Shown one piece after another: positions 27,020 through 35,519 of a stretch of DNA of 64,000 nucleotides; position 1 is the stretch's first letter; the number at the start of each line of letters is the position of its first letter. Both the position numbers and the translations under genes were made by a program. The notes under the pieces are model-generated. The model saw nothing but the letters and a program-made list of their open reading frames with translations, had not been told where the DNA came from and did no database searches. Source of the stretch: DATATV01 sp035551355 (GTDB taxonomy: Bacteria > Actinomycetota > Actinomycetes > Mycobacteriales > Pseudonocardiaceae). Location of the stretch: assembly GCA_035551355.1 (NCBI GenBank), contig DASZNF010000048.1, positions 14,662-78,661 of the forward strand, in the 5' to 3' direction.

Positions 27020-28105
27020 TCACCCGTTCAGGCGAAACAACCGCCCAAGGAAACCCATCGACCGCCCCACATCGACTACCAGGCAGGTGACGTTGTCGTG
27101 GCCGCCCGCCTGGGCCGCGAGAGCGATCAGGCGGTCAGCTGTTTCGGCAGGAGAGGACGTGGTGCGCAGGATGTCGTGGATGGGTGCGAGGGGAACGTAA
27201 TCGGTGAGGCCATCGGAACAAAGGAGGTAACGATCACCCGCGCGGGCGGGCCAGGTGAACAAATCGGGATCGGGCGTGGCGCCCGCTTGCAGTGCGCGCA
27301 TCAGGACTGAGCGGCGGGGATGCTCGGCGGCCTGTTCGGCGGTGATCCGGCCGTCGTCGACCAGGCTTTGCACGAGGGTGTGGTCGTGGGTGAGCTGACG
27401 CAGCCGGCCGTCGCGCAGTAGGTAGGCACGGGAGTCGCCGACGTGGGCAATGGCGAAACCGGTGCCGGTCCAATGGAACGCGGTCAGGGTGGTGCCCATG
27501 CCGGTCCGGTCCTCGTCCTGGTCGACCAGCGCGGTCAGGCGGGCACCGATCTCGGCCACGGCCTCGGCCAGATTGATGACCGGTGCGCCGATGGGTATGG
27601 GCGCGGTCGGCGGCTGGTCCGCGGGCACGGGCGTCAACCCCTCGCCGGGCTTCGGTGCGTGCGGGAGCGAGGGCTGGTTCGGCGCTGGCCACAGATCCCC
27701 GGACGATGGGATGGGTGGGGGCGGGGTTCCGTCCGGCACCGATGACCCAACTGCGGACGACACTGCGGACGACGGTGTGGGCGGGCAGGTGGCCGCGTTC
27801 GACTCCGGCGGTCGATCCGCGGGCGGTTGTACGGCGCTGACCGTCGCGACCCTGGCCGTCGCACCCCCGGCCGTCGCGACCCTGGCCGTCGCACCCCCGG
27901 CCGACAGCGGCCGGCCCGTGTCCAGGGCGGCGATGATTTGTATCGCCGTGGCACTGGCCAGCTCGCCGTGGGCGTGGCCGCCCATGCCGTCGGCGACGGC
28001 CAGGAGCTGATTACCGCCGTAGGCGCTGTCTTCGTTCACCCCGCCGCGCACGCCGACCGCGGTCCGGACGGCGTGGGTCAGCTTCAGCTGATGCCTGTAC
28101 GTCAC
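27020..28105 (-). CDS. PP2C-family Ser/Thr protein phosphatase with Pro-rich insert
   Basis: A 361-residue PPM phosphatase. Catalytic motifs are present in order: GGVNEDSAYG, VADGMGGHAHGE (D39 metal ligand), IAHVGDSRAYLLRDG, LLCSDGLTD and GGHDNVTCLVV. A Pro/Ala-rich segment of about 105 residues (about 70-175) is inserted between the DGMGG strand and the next helix; it includes two copies of GGATARVATA from a 30-bp duplication. No membrane segment. It is divergent from the methylase-like/kinase pair and likely counteracts that kinase (inference). GTG start. Confidence 0.9.
   Translation of the reverse strand: MTYRHQLKLTHAVRTAVGVRGGVNEDSAYGGNQLLAVADGMGGHAHGELASATAIQIIAALDTGRPLSAGGATARVATAGGATARVATVSAVQPPADRPPESNAATCPPTPSSAVSSAVGSSVPDGTPPPPIPSSGDLWPAPNQPSLPHAPKPGEGLTPVPADQPPTAPIPIGAPVINLAEAVAEIGARLTALVDQDEDRTGMGTTLTAFHWTGTGFAIAHVGDSRAYLLRDGRLRQLTHDHTLVQSLVDDGRITAEQAAEHPRRSVLMRALQAGATPDPDLFTWPARAGDRYLLCSDGLTDYVPLAPIHDILRTTSSPAETADRLIALAAQAGGHDNVTCLVVDVGRSMGFLGRLFRLNG
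27841..27900. repeat. Tandem 30-bp duplication in the PP2C gene
   Basis: 27841-27870 and 27871-27900 are identical 30-bp units, each itself two related 15-bp halves. In the protein they give GGATARVATA twice within the flexible insert, so copy number could change without a frameshift. Confidence 0.95.
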
Positions 28106-28120
28106 TCCACCAGTGAAGCA

Positions 28121-28141
28121 CTTGTGAAGTTAGTTCACAAG
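28121..28141. promoter_or_regulatory. Palindrome in the divergent PP2C/methylase promoter region
   Basis: CTTGTGAA (28121-28128), GTTAG, TTCACAAG (28134-28141) is a perfect 8-bp inverted repeat with a 5-base spacer in the 77-bp gap between the divergent genes. It is a likely operator controlling both arms, possibly bound by the HTH of the methylase-like protein or by the Crp-type regulator (inference). Confidence 0.65.
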
Positions 28142-28182
28142 CATTCAACGCGTGGTGGGCGTTCTCAGCTAGAGTGCTGCCG

Positions 28183-30006
28183 ATGAGTCAGGACGCTGCC
28201 GTGAGCGCCGGGGACATCGCCCGGCTGGTCGACGTGGGCCGCGCCGCCGTCAGCAACTGGCGGCGGCGCTACGAGGACTTCCCCAAACCGGTCGGCGGCA
28301 CCGCCTCCAGTCCGCTGTTCTCCCTCACCGAGGTCGAGGAATGGTTGCGGCGCAACGGAAAAACCTTCTCCGTCTCGCTCGGCGACCGGGTCTGGCAGCA
28401 GTTGCGCAGCAGCGTCGACGATCTTCGGCTCGGCGACGCGGTCCGGCAGGCCGGGGAGGTGCTGTTGGGCCGCGACCCGGGCTCGGCGTCGGCCGGGCCG
28501 GCTCGGGCATCGGCGGCGCCAGTTCGCGAGTCGGCCGCGCCGGTTCGCGAGCCGCCGGAGCCGGTTCGGAAGTTGCCGGAACCCGATCGGGAGCTGGCCG
28601 GGCCGGTTCGGGAGCTGGCCGACGAGTTGGGGCCGGTGGGAGCGTTCGAATTCCTCTGCGACCGGTACCGGGAGGCACATGCCCGGCAACTGGCCGAGGT
28701 GGACGACGCCGTGGCCGCATCGGTGGGCCGGCTGGTGCGGGCTTCCGGCGCCACCGTGCTGGATCCGGCCTGCGGGCTGGGGTCCCTGGCCCTGGCCGGA
28801 TCGCCGGGGCGGGTGCTGGGGCAGGACAGCGATCCGGTCAGCGCCGCCATCGCCGACATCCGGCTCGCGTTGCGCGGACTGGAACACACGATCGTCGCCG
28901 GGGATTCCTTGCGGGACAACGGGTTTTCCGACAGTCCGGCCGATGTCGTGGTCTGTGATCCGCCCGCGCACGACCGGAACTGGGGGCATGCGGAGTTGAC
29001 CGGCGATCCGCGGTGGACCTACGGGCTCCCACCGCGTGGCGAGCCGGAACTGGCCTGGGTGCAGCACTGTCTGGCCCAGGTCCGGCCCGGTGGGCTGGTC
29101 GCGGTGTTGCTCGCCCCGGCCGTGGCCGGGCGGCGGGCGGGGCGGCGCATTCGCGGGAACCTGTTGCGGGGCGGGGCATTGCGGGCCATCGTCTCGCTGG
29201 GCGACGCCGGACCCGACCTGTGGTTGCTGCGGCGGCCCGCCGCCGGTGAGCGGGCGCCGGAGCGGGTGTTGCTGCTGGCCGCGGACGGGGATCTGGCCGC
29301 AGTGCAGCGGGCTTGGGACATCCACCGGGATGATCCGGACGGTGCGCACGAGCACGCGGTGCGGATCATCGATCTGCTCGATGACGATATCGATCTCACT
29401 CCGGCCCGGCATCGGCCGCGGTCCACCGATGCCGACTTCGCCGAACGGTTTTCCGTTGCCCTGCACCGGTTTCGGGCCGAGTCGGCCAGTGCGCCGGACC
29501 TCGTGGCGGCGGCCGGTGAGTTGCCGAGGACCACGGTCGGTGAGCTCATCCGGGACGGGGCGATCAGCATCACCCACTCCCCCGGCGCCGAACTGCGGCG
29601 GGGCGATGTGATCGCCTCGCGGATCGGCGACACCCGGGTGGTCGACGCGCCGGGCGAGGTGCTGGACGCGCAGTGGACCCGGTACCGGCCCGATCCGCTG
29701 CGGCTGGATTCCCGGTTCCTGGCCGGGGTGCTGCGCTCGGCCACCGCGTTCGCTCCGGGCGGGTCCAGCCGGATCGATCTGCGGCGGACCTCGCTGCCCC
29801 GGCTGCCGCTGGCCGAGCAGCGCGCCTACGGCCTGGCCTTCGACCGGCTGCTGACCGCGGCCGAGCAGGCCCGGGCCACGGCCGAGGCCGCGGCCGAACT
29901 GGTCCGGCTAGGCTTTGATGGGCTGATCGAAGGGCGGCTACGGCCCGGAAGCCGGTCCGAACGGGGAAGCCAGCCCGAACGGGCTGCGTTCCGGAAGCCG
30001 GTGTGA
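28183..30006 (+). CDS. HTH plus N6-adenine methylase-like protein
   Basis: A 607-residue protein. Residues 8-58 form an excisionase/MerR-like helix-turn-helix (AGDIARLVDVGRAAVSNWRR, then FSLTEVEEWLRRNGK). A linker (104-145) contains six 7-residue repeats of the type AAPVREx. A type I HsdM-like methylase fold follows: SAM motif VLDPACGLG near 192-200 and DPPAHDRNWG at 259, where NPPF/Y is expected, so catalytic activity is doubtful. The C-terminal 150 residues resemble a specificity-domain half (RLDSRFLAGVLRS, RLPLAEQRAYGLAFDRLLTA). No HsdR or HsdS is nearby. Start ATG 28183. The kinase follows 16 bp downstream. Likely a regulatory or DNA-recognition component rather than a restriction-modification enzyme (inference). 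Confidence 0.8.
   Translation: MSQDAAVSAGDIARLVDVGRAAVSNWRRRYEDFPKPVGGTASSPLFSLTEVEEWLRRNGKTFSVSLGDRVWQQLRSSVDDLRLGDAVRQAGEVLLGRDPGSASAGPARASAAPVRESAAPVREPPEPVRKLPEPDRELAGPVRELADELGPVGAFEFLCDRYREAHARQLAEVDDAVAASVGRLVRASGATVLDPACGLGSLALAGSPGRVLGQDSDPVSAAIADIRLALRGLEHTIVAGDSLRDNGFSDSPADVVVCDPPAHDRNWGHAELTGDPRWTYGLPPRGEPELAWVQHCLAQVRPGGLVAVLLAPAVAGRRAGRRIRGNLLRGGALRAIVSLGDAGPDLWLLRRPAAGERAPERVLLLAADGDLAAVQRAWDIHRDDPDGAHEHAVRIIDLLDDDIDLTPARHRPRSTDADFAERFSVALHRFRAESASAPDLVAAAGELPRTTVGELIRDGAISITHSPGAELRRGDVIASRIGDTRVVDAPGEVLDAQWTRYRPDPLRLDSRFLAGVLRSATAFAPGGSSRIDLRRTSLPRLPLAEQRAYGLAFDRLLTAAEQARATAEAAAELVRLGFDGLIEGRLRPGSRSERGSQPERAAFRKPV
28492..28617 (+). repeat. Six imperfect 21-bp repeats in the methylase-like gene
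   Basis: Six consecutive 21-bp units encode 7-residue repeats (consensus A/P-x-P-V-R-E-x) between the HTH and methylase domains. The first copy is the most diverged. They probably form a stiff charged linker. Confidence 0.8.
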
Positions 30007-30022
30007 CCGACAAAGGACACGG

Positions 30023-30928
30023 ATGCTCATCGCGGGACGCTACGAGCTGGACGAGTTGCCGCTCGGCCGGGGTGGCATGGGCGCGGTGCACGCCGGCCAC
30101 GACAAGCACCTGGACCGCCGGGTCGCGGTGAAGTTCCTGCATCTGCCCGGCGGATCGGACGAGGAACTGGAACGGCGGTTCGTGCGGGAGGCCCGAATCC
30201 TGGCCCGGCTGGAGCACGCGGGCGCGCCCGTGCTCTACGACTTCGGCATGTTCGAGCAGCGGCTCTACCAGGTCATGCAGTTCATCGACGGGGTCACCAT
30301 CGCCGATCTGCTGGCCGAGCACGGGCCGGTGCCGGTGCCCTGGGCCGCCGCCATCGCCGCCCAGGCCTGCGCGGTGCTCTCCGCGGCGCACGCGTTGTCC
30401 ATCTGCCACCGGGATCTCAAGCCCACCAACCTGATGCTCTGCCCGGACGGCAGCGTGCGGGTTCTCGACTTCGGGCTGGCCCTGCTCCGCGAGGCCGATG
30501 TCGCGCAGTTCACCCGGACCGGCCAGTTGCTGGGCACCCCGGCCTACATGGCGCCCGAGCAGATCCAGCGGGGCGTGGCCGAGCCGCGCAGTGATCTGTA
30601 CGCGCTGGGCTGCGTGCTGCACGAAATGCTGACCGGGCAACAGCTTTTCACCGGCCCCACCGCCTACGCGGTGTTCGAACGGCAGGTCAAGGAGCGCCCG
30701 CCGGACATCGACGGCGCGCCCGGCGAGCTCAACAAGCTGCTCGCCGGGCTGCTGGCCAAGGACCCGGAACAGCGGCCGGCGGACGCGGACACGCTCTACC
30801 GGCTGCTCTCCCCGTTCGCCGTCGATCTCCCGGCCCTGCCTGGTTTTCTGCATCCGCCGGGCACCCCCAACCCGGCCCGGATGTACGCGCACATGGTGGG
30901 CCGGGCACCCTCACCAGGAGACGGGTAG
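30023..30928 (+). CDS. Soluble Ser/Thr protein kinase
   Basis: A 301-residue Hanks-type kinase: glycine loop LGRGGMGAV (14-22), VAVKFL with K37, catalytic loop HRDLKPTNL with D131, DFG D149, and YMAPEQ activation-segment end. No transmembrane helix or PASTA domain follows, so it is cytosolic, unlike PknB. It lies 16 bp after the methylase-like gene, with AAGGAC as ribosome-binding site, and opposite the PP2C gene, implying a kinase/phosphatase pair in one system. Its 3' end overlaps the convergent P450 gene by 18 bp. Confidence 0.92.
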   Translation: MLIAGRYELDELPLGRGGMGAVHAGHDKHLDRRVAVKFLHLPGGSDEELERRFVREARILARLEHAGAPVLYDFGMFEQRLYQVMQFIDGVTIADLLAEHGPVPVPWAAAIAAQACAVLSAAHALSICHRDLKPTNLMLCPDGSVRVLDFGLALLREADVAQFTRTGQLLGTPAYMAPEQIQRGVAEPRSDLYALGCVLHEMLTGQQLFTGPTAYAVFERQVKERPPDIDGAPGELNKLLAGLLAKDPEQRPADADTLYRLLSPFAVDLPALPGFLHPPGTPNPARMYAHMVGRAPSPGDG

Positions 30929-32086
30929 CGACTCCAGGCCGTAGATGAACGAGTAGGCCCGGAATGCGGCCTGCTCGAGTGAGACCTCCGCGCGCAGGCC
31001 CGGGAACCGCCGCAGCAGCGCGGGAAACGCCATGCGCATCTCCATCCGGGCCAGCGGCGCACCGAGGCAGTGGTGCACCCCGTGCCCGAACGCCACGTGC
31101 GAGGTCTGCTTCCGATTGATGTCGAAGGTTTCCAGGTTCTCGCCCAGCGGGGCGTCCCGGTTGGCCGAGGCCAGCGCCAGCACCACGGCGTCGCCCTTGT
31201 GGATTTCCTTGCCGCGCAGTTCCGTGTCGGCGGCGGCAAAGCGGAACACGCCACTGTGCACAATGGACAGATAGCGCATCATTTCCTCGATGGCCTGGTC
31301 GACGATCTCGTCGTTGTCCCGGATCTGCGCCAGCTGCTCGGGGTGCTGCAACAGCAGCAGCGTACCCATGCCCAGCATGTTCGAGGTGGTCTCGTGCCCG
31401 GCCAGCAGCAGCAGATCGGCGATGCCGATCAGCTCGTTGTCGGTCAGGTCCGCACCGTGTTCGCGGATCAGCATGCCGAGCATGTCGTCGTCGGGCTCGA
31501 CGCGCTTACCGGCCACCAACTCGGTCATGTACGCCCTGGACTGCTCGACCGCGGCCATCCGCTCGGGCATCGGCCGCGACATGTCCAGCCGCAGCCGGGA
31601 CTGCTGCTGGAAGCCGTCCCGGTCGGCGTAGGGCACGCCGAGCAGTTCGCAGATCACCAGTGACGGGATGGGCAGCGCGAACTGGGCGACCAGGTCGGCC
31701 GGCGAACCGGCGCGCTCCAGGGCGTCCAGGTGGTCGGTGACGATGGCCTCGATCCGCGGTGCGAGTCTGCGGATGCGCTTGACGGTGAATTCCGAGGTGA
31801 GCATCCGGCGCAGCCGGCTGTGCTCGGGCGGGTCCTGCATCAGCAGCATGCCCGACGCGTCGCCCATCGGCACGGGCCGCACGTTGCTGAACCGGCCGGT
31901 GTCCCCCAGCACCGCGCGCACGTCGTCGTAGCGGGTGACCATCCACGCCGACTGGGTGACCGGCATCAACGGCAGATCGATCCGCGTCACGGGATCATTC
32001 GCCCGAACCTCACCGAGTTCGGGCGCAGGTGAGAAGAGGTCCCGGTGCATGTACAACGGCATCGCGGGCGCCGATGTTTCGGTCAT
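30911..32086 (-). CDS. Cytochrome P450
   Basis: A 391-residue soluble class I bacterial P450. I-helix AGHETT (229-234), K-helix ExxR (E268-R271), and heme ligand loop FGHGVHHCLGAPLAR with Cys340. Length and motifs fit the CYP105/CYP107-like actinobacterial families. No ferredoxin gene is adjacent, so redox partners are supplied elsewhere. It is divergent from a TetR gene with two operator-like palindromes between them, so expression is probably TetR-controlled. Substrate unknown. Confidence 0.93.
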   Translation of the reverse strand: MTETSAPAMPLYMHRDLFSPAPELGEVRANDPVTRIDLPLMPVTQSAWMVTRYDDVRAVLGDTGRFSNVRPVPMGDASGMLLMQDPPEHSRLRRMLTSEFTVKRIRRLAPRIEAIVTDHLDALERAGSPADLVAQFALPIPSLVICELLGVPYADRDGFQQQSRLRLDMSRPMPERMAAVEQSRAYMTELVAGKRVEPDDDMLGMLIREHGADLTDNELIGIADLLLLAGHETTSNMLGMGTLLLLQHPEQLAQIRDNDEIVDQAIEEMMRYLSIVHSGVFRFAAADTELRGKEIHKGDAVVLALASANRDAPLGENLETFDINRKQTSHVAFGHGVHHCLGAPLARMEMRMAFPALLRRFPGLRAEVSLEQAAFRAYSFIYGLESLPVSW

Positions 32087-32127
32087 TCTCGAAATTCCTT
32101 CCCCTGCAGCCTGTGGATCCGATTAAC

Positions 32128-32143
32128 TGATACGACACTATCA
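32128..32143. promoter_or_regulatory. TetR operator-like site 1
   Basis: TGATA (32128-32132), six bases, TATCA (32139-32143); it shares the CACTATCA half-site with site 2 and lies nearer the P450 start. Confidence 0.6.
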
Positions 32144-32169
32144 ATTACTCTCCACTACCGTAGCACAAC

Positions 32170-32185
32170 TGATAGTGGACTATCA
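32170..32185. promoter_or_regulatory. TetR operator-like site 2
   Basis: TGATAGT-GG-ACTATCA is a perfect 7-2-7 palindrome, 30 bp before the TetR start. Together with site 1 it is well placed for autoregulation and repression of the divergent P450. Confidence 0.8.
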
Positions 32186-32214
32186 GATCATCTTCGGCTG
32201 TTAATCTGCTCCCT

Positions 32215-32871
32215 GTGAACGCCCCAGCTCAACGCCGGTTGCGCGCGGACGCGGCACGCAACGCCGAGCGCATCGTGCGTGCCGCGCGTCTGGCGTTCGA
32301 CGAGGCCGGAGCCGAGGTGTCGCTGGAGGAGATCGCCCGGCGGGCCGAGGTCGGGGTGGCCACCCTCTACCGGCACTTCGCCAACAAGGAAGCCTTGATC
32401 AAGGCGGTCCTGGAACTCGGCTTCGCCGAGGACGTGCACCCCGCGATCGAGCGGGCCCGCACCGAGGAAGACCCCTGGCACGGGCTGGTCTCCGTGCTGG
32501 AGGCCACCACCGTGCTGGTCAACCGGGAGAAGTGGACGCTCAAGGCGGCCAAGGAACTCAGTGCCATCACAGCGGAACTCGTTACCGAGTTGTTCTCCGA
32601 GCTGGCCGAGATCATGCGCCGGGCCCAGGACGCCGGACTGGTCCGGGCCGACCTCGAACCCGATGACCTGCCCCGGGTCGTGCTCATGCTGATCAGCACC
32701 ACCCGCCTGAACGAGACGGCCGACGAGGACTGGCGGCGCTACCTGGCCCTGCTGCTGGATGCCTTCCGGCCCGCCGCGGCCAGCCCGCTGCCGCCGGCGT
32801 CACCCCTTCGTGACACGTTTCCCTCACGGCAACCACACATTCATTCCAGTTTCGCCAAGCCAAACCGCTAA
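32215..32871 (+). CDS. TetR family transcriptional regulator (P450-linked)
   Basis: A 218-residue TetR regulator. N-terminal HTH residues 14-60 (AERIVRAARLAFDEAGAEVSLE, then ARRAEVGVATLYRHFANKEAL). The C-terminal ligand domain is of the SbtR/TetR_C_33-like kind, ending in a Pro/Ser-rich tail. GTG start at 32215. It is divergent from the P450 gene with the palindromes above in the shared gap, so it most likely represses both. Confidence 0.9.
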   Translation: MNAPAQRRLRADAARNAERIVRAARLAFDEAGAEVSLEEIARRAEVGVATLYRHFANKEALIKAVLELGFAEDVHPAIERARTEEDPWHGLVSVLEATTVLVNREKWTLKAAKELSAITAELVTELFSELAEIMRRAQDAGLVRADLEPDDLPRVVLMLISTTRLNETADEDWRRYLALLLDAFRPAAASPLPPASPLRDTFPSRQPHIHSSFAKPNR

Positions 32872-32988
32872 TATCGGGGAAAATCACCTATTCGTACCCT
32901 GATGTTGCGGCGACCTGGTCATGGCCCGATCTTGCAACGGGTACATTGACGCCGTTCCTTCGGCACATGATTCATTCCTGGGAGAGTT

Positions 32989-34740
32989 GTGGGACGCATC
33001 GCCATCGTGTCAGCGAGCCTGGGTGCGGGCCACGACGGCGCGGCCCACGAGATCGCCCGCAGGCTGCGCGCGGCCGGCCATGAGGTGCACTGTCACGACT
33101 TCCTGGACCTGCTGCCCGGCCACCTCGGCAACCGGGTGAAGGAGACCTACCGCAAGCAGCTGGCGGTCGCGCCGGGCAGCTGGGAGTGGCTGCTGGGCGC
33201 CATCCAGCGGGACGGGCTGATGAACGCCATCACCCTGCGCGCGGCCTCGGCCTCGGCCCGCAAGCTGCGCGCGGCGATCGGCGACGCGGATGCGGTGGTG
33301 TCCACCTACCCGCTGGTCGGCCAGGTCATCATGCGGCTGCGCAGGCGCGGCAAGCTCGACATCCCGCTGATCACCTACCTCACCGATCCCTCGGTGCACC
33401 CGCTGTGGATCGCCGAGGGCACCGACCTCTACCTGGCCGCCCACCCGGAGATCGCCGCGCAGGTGCGCCTCTTGGGCGGGCAGCGGGTCGCGGTGGTCGG
33501 GCCCGCGGTGCGGCCGGACTTCCGGCCGGTGGCCACCGAGGCCGAGCGCGACGCCGCCCGGGCCCAGTTCGGGCTGCCCGCGGACAAGCCGCTGGCGCTG
33601 GTGGTGTCCGGTTCCTGGGCGGTCGGCGAGATCGAGAAGTCCGCGCGCGAGGTGTCGGCCGGCGGGGTGGTCACCCCGGTCGTGGTGTGCGGGGAGAACA
33701 CCGCGCTGCGCGAACGGCTGCACGACCTGGACCCGGGCATCGTGCTGGGCTGGGTGGACGACATGCCCGCACTGCTGCGGGCCTGCGACGTGGTGGTGCT
33801 CAACTCCGGCGGGCTGACCTTCTTCGAGGCGCACGCCACCCGGGTGCCGGTGCTGACCTACCGCTGCCTGGCCGGGCACGGCCGGACCAACGCCCGCTCC
33901 CTGGAATCGGCCGGACTGGCCCGCTGGCTGCACGATCCGGACGAACTGACCGAAGCGCTGGCCAAGGCGACCAGCGCCCGCCCGGTCGGCCGGACGACGA
34001 TGCGCCCGGCCCGGATCGGCACCGCCTGCCCGACGGTGGCCATCGCGGGCATGCTGCGCCAGCCGCCGGAACCGGTGCGCCGGGGCATGGACCGGGTGCG
34101 CAGGCGCCGGATCATCGCCTGGGCGATGGCCTTCGCCTGGCTGGTCTGGGCCTGCACCAACGGAACCAGCATCGCGGTGGCCAACGGCTGGCGGGACGGC
34201 GCGCCGCACACCCCGAGCGGCTCCGTGTACGTGGTGGTGGACACGCCGAGTGCGGGCACGTTCTCCAGCGCCGATCTGCGGGCCATGGCCGGGCTGCGGG
34301 TGTCGGCGGCGGTGAGCGTGTCCACCGCCATGCACAATCCGGACATCGTGCGGCAGCTGGCCGCGACCCGGATTCCGGTGGTCAGCTCGGCCGGCGGGCA
34401 ACCCTACGAGACCGGGGTGTTCATCGGGCGCGGCGCGATCGGCGCGGCCGCCCGGGCGATCAGCCGGCTGACCACGCACGAGCCGAACCTGTTGCTGTCC
34501 AACGGAGACCTGGACGCGGTGGACGTCGGACTGGCCGCGCTGTACGGCGAGCGGATCGTGATTCCCAAGACCACGGTCAACTGCGCCAGTCTCAACCTGC
34601 CGACCCGGGGCGGGGTGATGCTGGTGGACGCGCGCGGCGGGCAGGACTGCACTGTCGCCGACCTGCTGCAGCGGGTGGAGCAGCAGATCCGGGCGCACAA
34701 CCTCAAGCCCGCACCACTGCAACTGGGGACGATTTCGTGA
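32989..34740 (+). CDS. MGDG synthase/MurG-type glycosyltransferase fused to a membrane-anchored pseudo-deacetylase domain
   Basis: A 583-residue protein. Residues 1-330 form a GT-B glycosyltransferase of the MGDG-synthase type (VSASLGAGHDGAAHEIARRL at the start; LITYLTDPSVHPLW; VLNSGGLTFFEA for the sugar-nucleotide site). A single TM helix follows at about 375-395. Residues 400-583 resemble the NodB deacetylase fold (STAMHNPDIVRQLAATRIPV; GGVMLVDARGGQD...LLQRVEQQI) but lack the TFDDG and HxxxH metal motifs. The stop overlaps the start of a complete deacetylase gene (GTGA). GTG start with GGGAGAG upstream. Likely acts on cell-envelope glycolipid or glycan; product not known. Confidence 0.8.
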   Translation: MGRIAIVSASLGAGHDGAAHEIARRLRAAGHEVHCHDFLDLLPGHLGNRVKETYRKQLAVAPGSWEWLLGAIQRDGLMNAITLRAASASARKLRAAIGDADAVVSTYPLVGQVIMRLRRRGKLDIPLITYLTDPSVHPLWIAEGTDLYLAAHPEIAAQVRLLGGQRVAVVGPAVRPDFRPVATEAERDAARAQFGLPADKPLALVVSGSWAVGEIEKSAREVSAGGVVTPVVVCGENTALRERLHDLDPGIVLGWVDDMPALLRACDVVVLNSGGLTFFEAHATRVPVLTYRCLAGHGRTNARSLESAGLARWLHDPDELTEALAKATSARPVGRTTMRPARIGTACPTVAIAGMLRQPPEPVRRGMDRVRRRRIIAWAMAFAWLVWACTNGTSIAVANGWRDGAPHTPSGSVYVVVDTPSAGTFSSADLRAMAGLRVSAAVSVSTAMHNPDIVRQLAATRIPVVSSAGGQPYETGVFIGRGAIGAAARAISRLTTHEPNLLLSNGDLDAVDVGLAALYGERIVIPKTTVNCASLNLPTRGGVMLVDARGGQDCTVADLLQRVEQQIRAHNLKPAPLQLGTIS

Positions 34741-35462
34741 ATCGATGGGCTGTGGCCGCGGGCGCCGCCGGGCTGACCGTGGCGGCCGCGCACGCGCTGC
34801 CCGCCGCCGCGTTCTGGCCGCCGTTGCGCCGCGCGCTGGCCCCCGGGCTGGCCGGGATCGGGCACCCCGGGCATGTCGCGCTCACCTTCGACGACGGCCC
34901 GCATCCCGAGGCCACCCCGCGATTCCTCGCCGCCCTGGACAAACACCACGTGCGGGCCACGTTCTTCCTGCTGGGCAGCCAGTTGGCCAACCAGCCCACG
35001 CTGGTCCGGGAGATGCACGCGGCCGGGCACGAACTGGCGCTGCACGGCTGGCACCACCGCCGGATGGTCTGGTACGGACCGAAACGCACCTACGACGAGA
35101 TGGCCCGGGGCCGGGATCTGCTCGGTTGCATCACCGGCACCGCGCCGACCTGGTTCCGGCCGCCCTACGGGGTGCTGACCTCCTCGGCGCTGGTGGCAGC
35201 GCGCCGGCTGAACCTGCGCCCGGTGCTGTGGACCTGCTGGGGCTGGGACTGGAGTGACAAGTCCACGCCGGATTCGGTGCTGCGCACGGTGACCAGGGGG
35301 CTGTCCGGGGGCGGCACGGTGCTGCTGCACGATTCGGATGTGGCCGCCGATTCGGGGGCCTGGCGGTCCACGCTGGGCGCGCTGCCCGCGCTGCTTGACG
35401 AGTGCGCCGCCCGCGGCCTGACCGTGGGCCCGCTGGCCGAGCACGCCGTCCTCGGCCGCTGA
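34737..35462 (+). CDS. Polysaccharide deacetylase (NodB/CE4 type)
   Basis: A 241-residue CE4 protein with an N-terminal hydrophobic segment (about 5-27), then VALTFDDGPHPEATP (catalytic and metal Asp), ELALHGWHHRRM (metal His pair), WFRPPYGVL and TVLLHDSD. It should deacetylate N-acetylated sugars outside the membrane. GTG start overlaps the glycosyltransferase stop, so the two are made together; the preceding protein's C-terminal domain looks like an inactive relative, suggesting a paired complex (inference). Confidence 0.88.
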   Translation: MNRWAVAAGAAGLTVAAAHALPAAAFWPPLRRALAPGLAGIGHPGHVALTFDDGPHPEATPRFLAALDKHHVRATFFLLGSQLANQPTLVREMHAAGHELALHGWHHRRMVWYGPKRTYDEMARGRDLLGCITGTAPTWFRPPYGVLTSSALVAARRLNLRPVLWTCWGWDWSDKSTPDSVLRTVTRGLSGGGTVLLHDSDVAADSGAWRSTLGALPALLDECAARGLTVGPLAEHAVLGR

Positions 35463-35519
35463 AACCCTGGTAAGGCACGGGAAGAACTGCTGGCACATGA
35501 ACCCGATCGCAGCGCGCGC

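Noticed and set aside
28492..28617. CRISPR-like repeats
   Set aside because: The 21-bp units are in-frame, without spacers and encode protein heptads.
28183..30928. A Pgl or BREX phage-defence locus based on methylase plus kinase
   Set aside because: PglZ, PglY/BrxC and other required components are absent and the methylase motif is degenerate.
30911..32086. The P450 as the conservon cvnE/F member
   Set aside because: It lies 10 kb from cvnABCD, on its own divergent TetR-controlled promoter.
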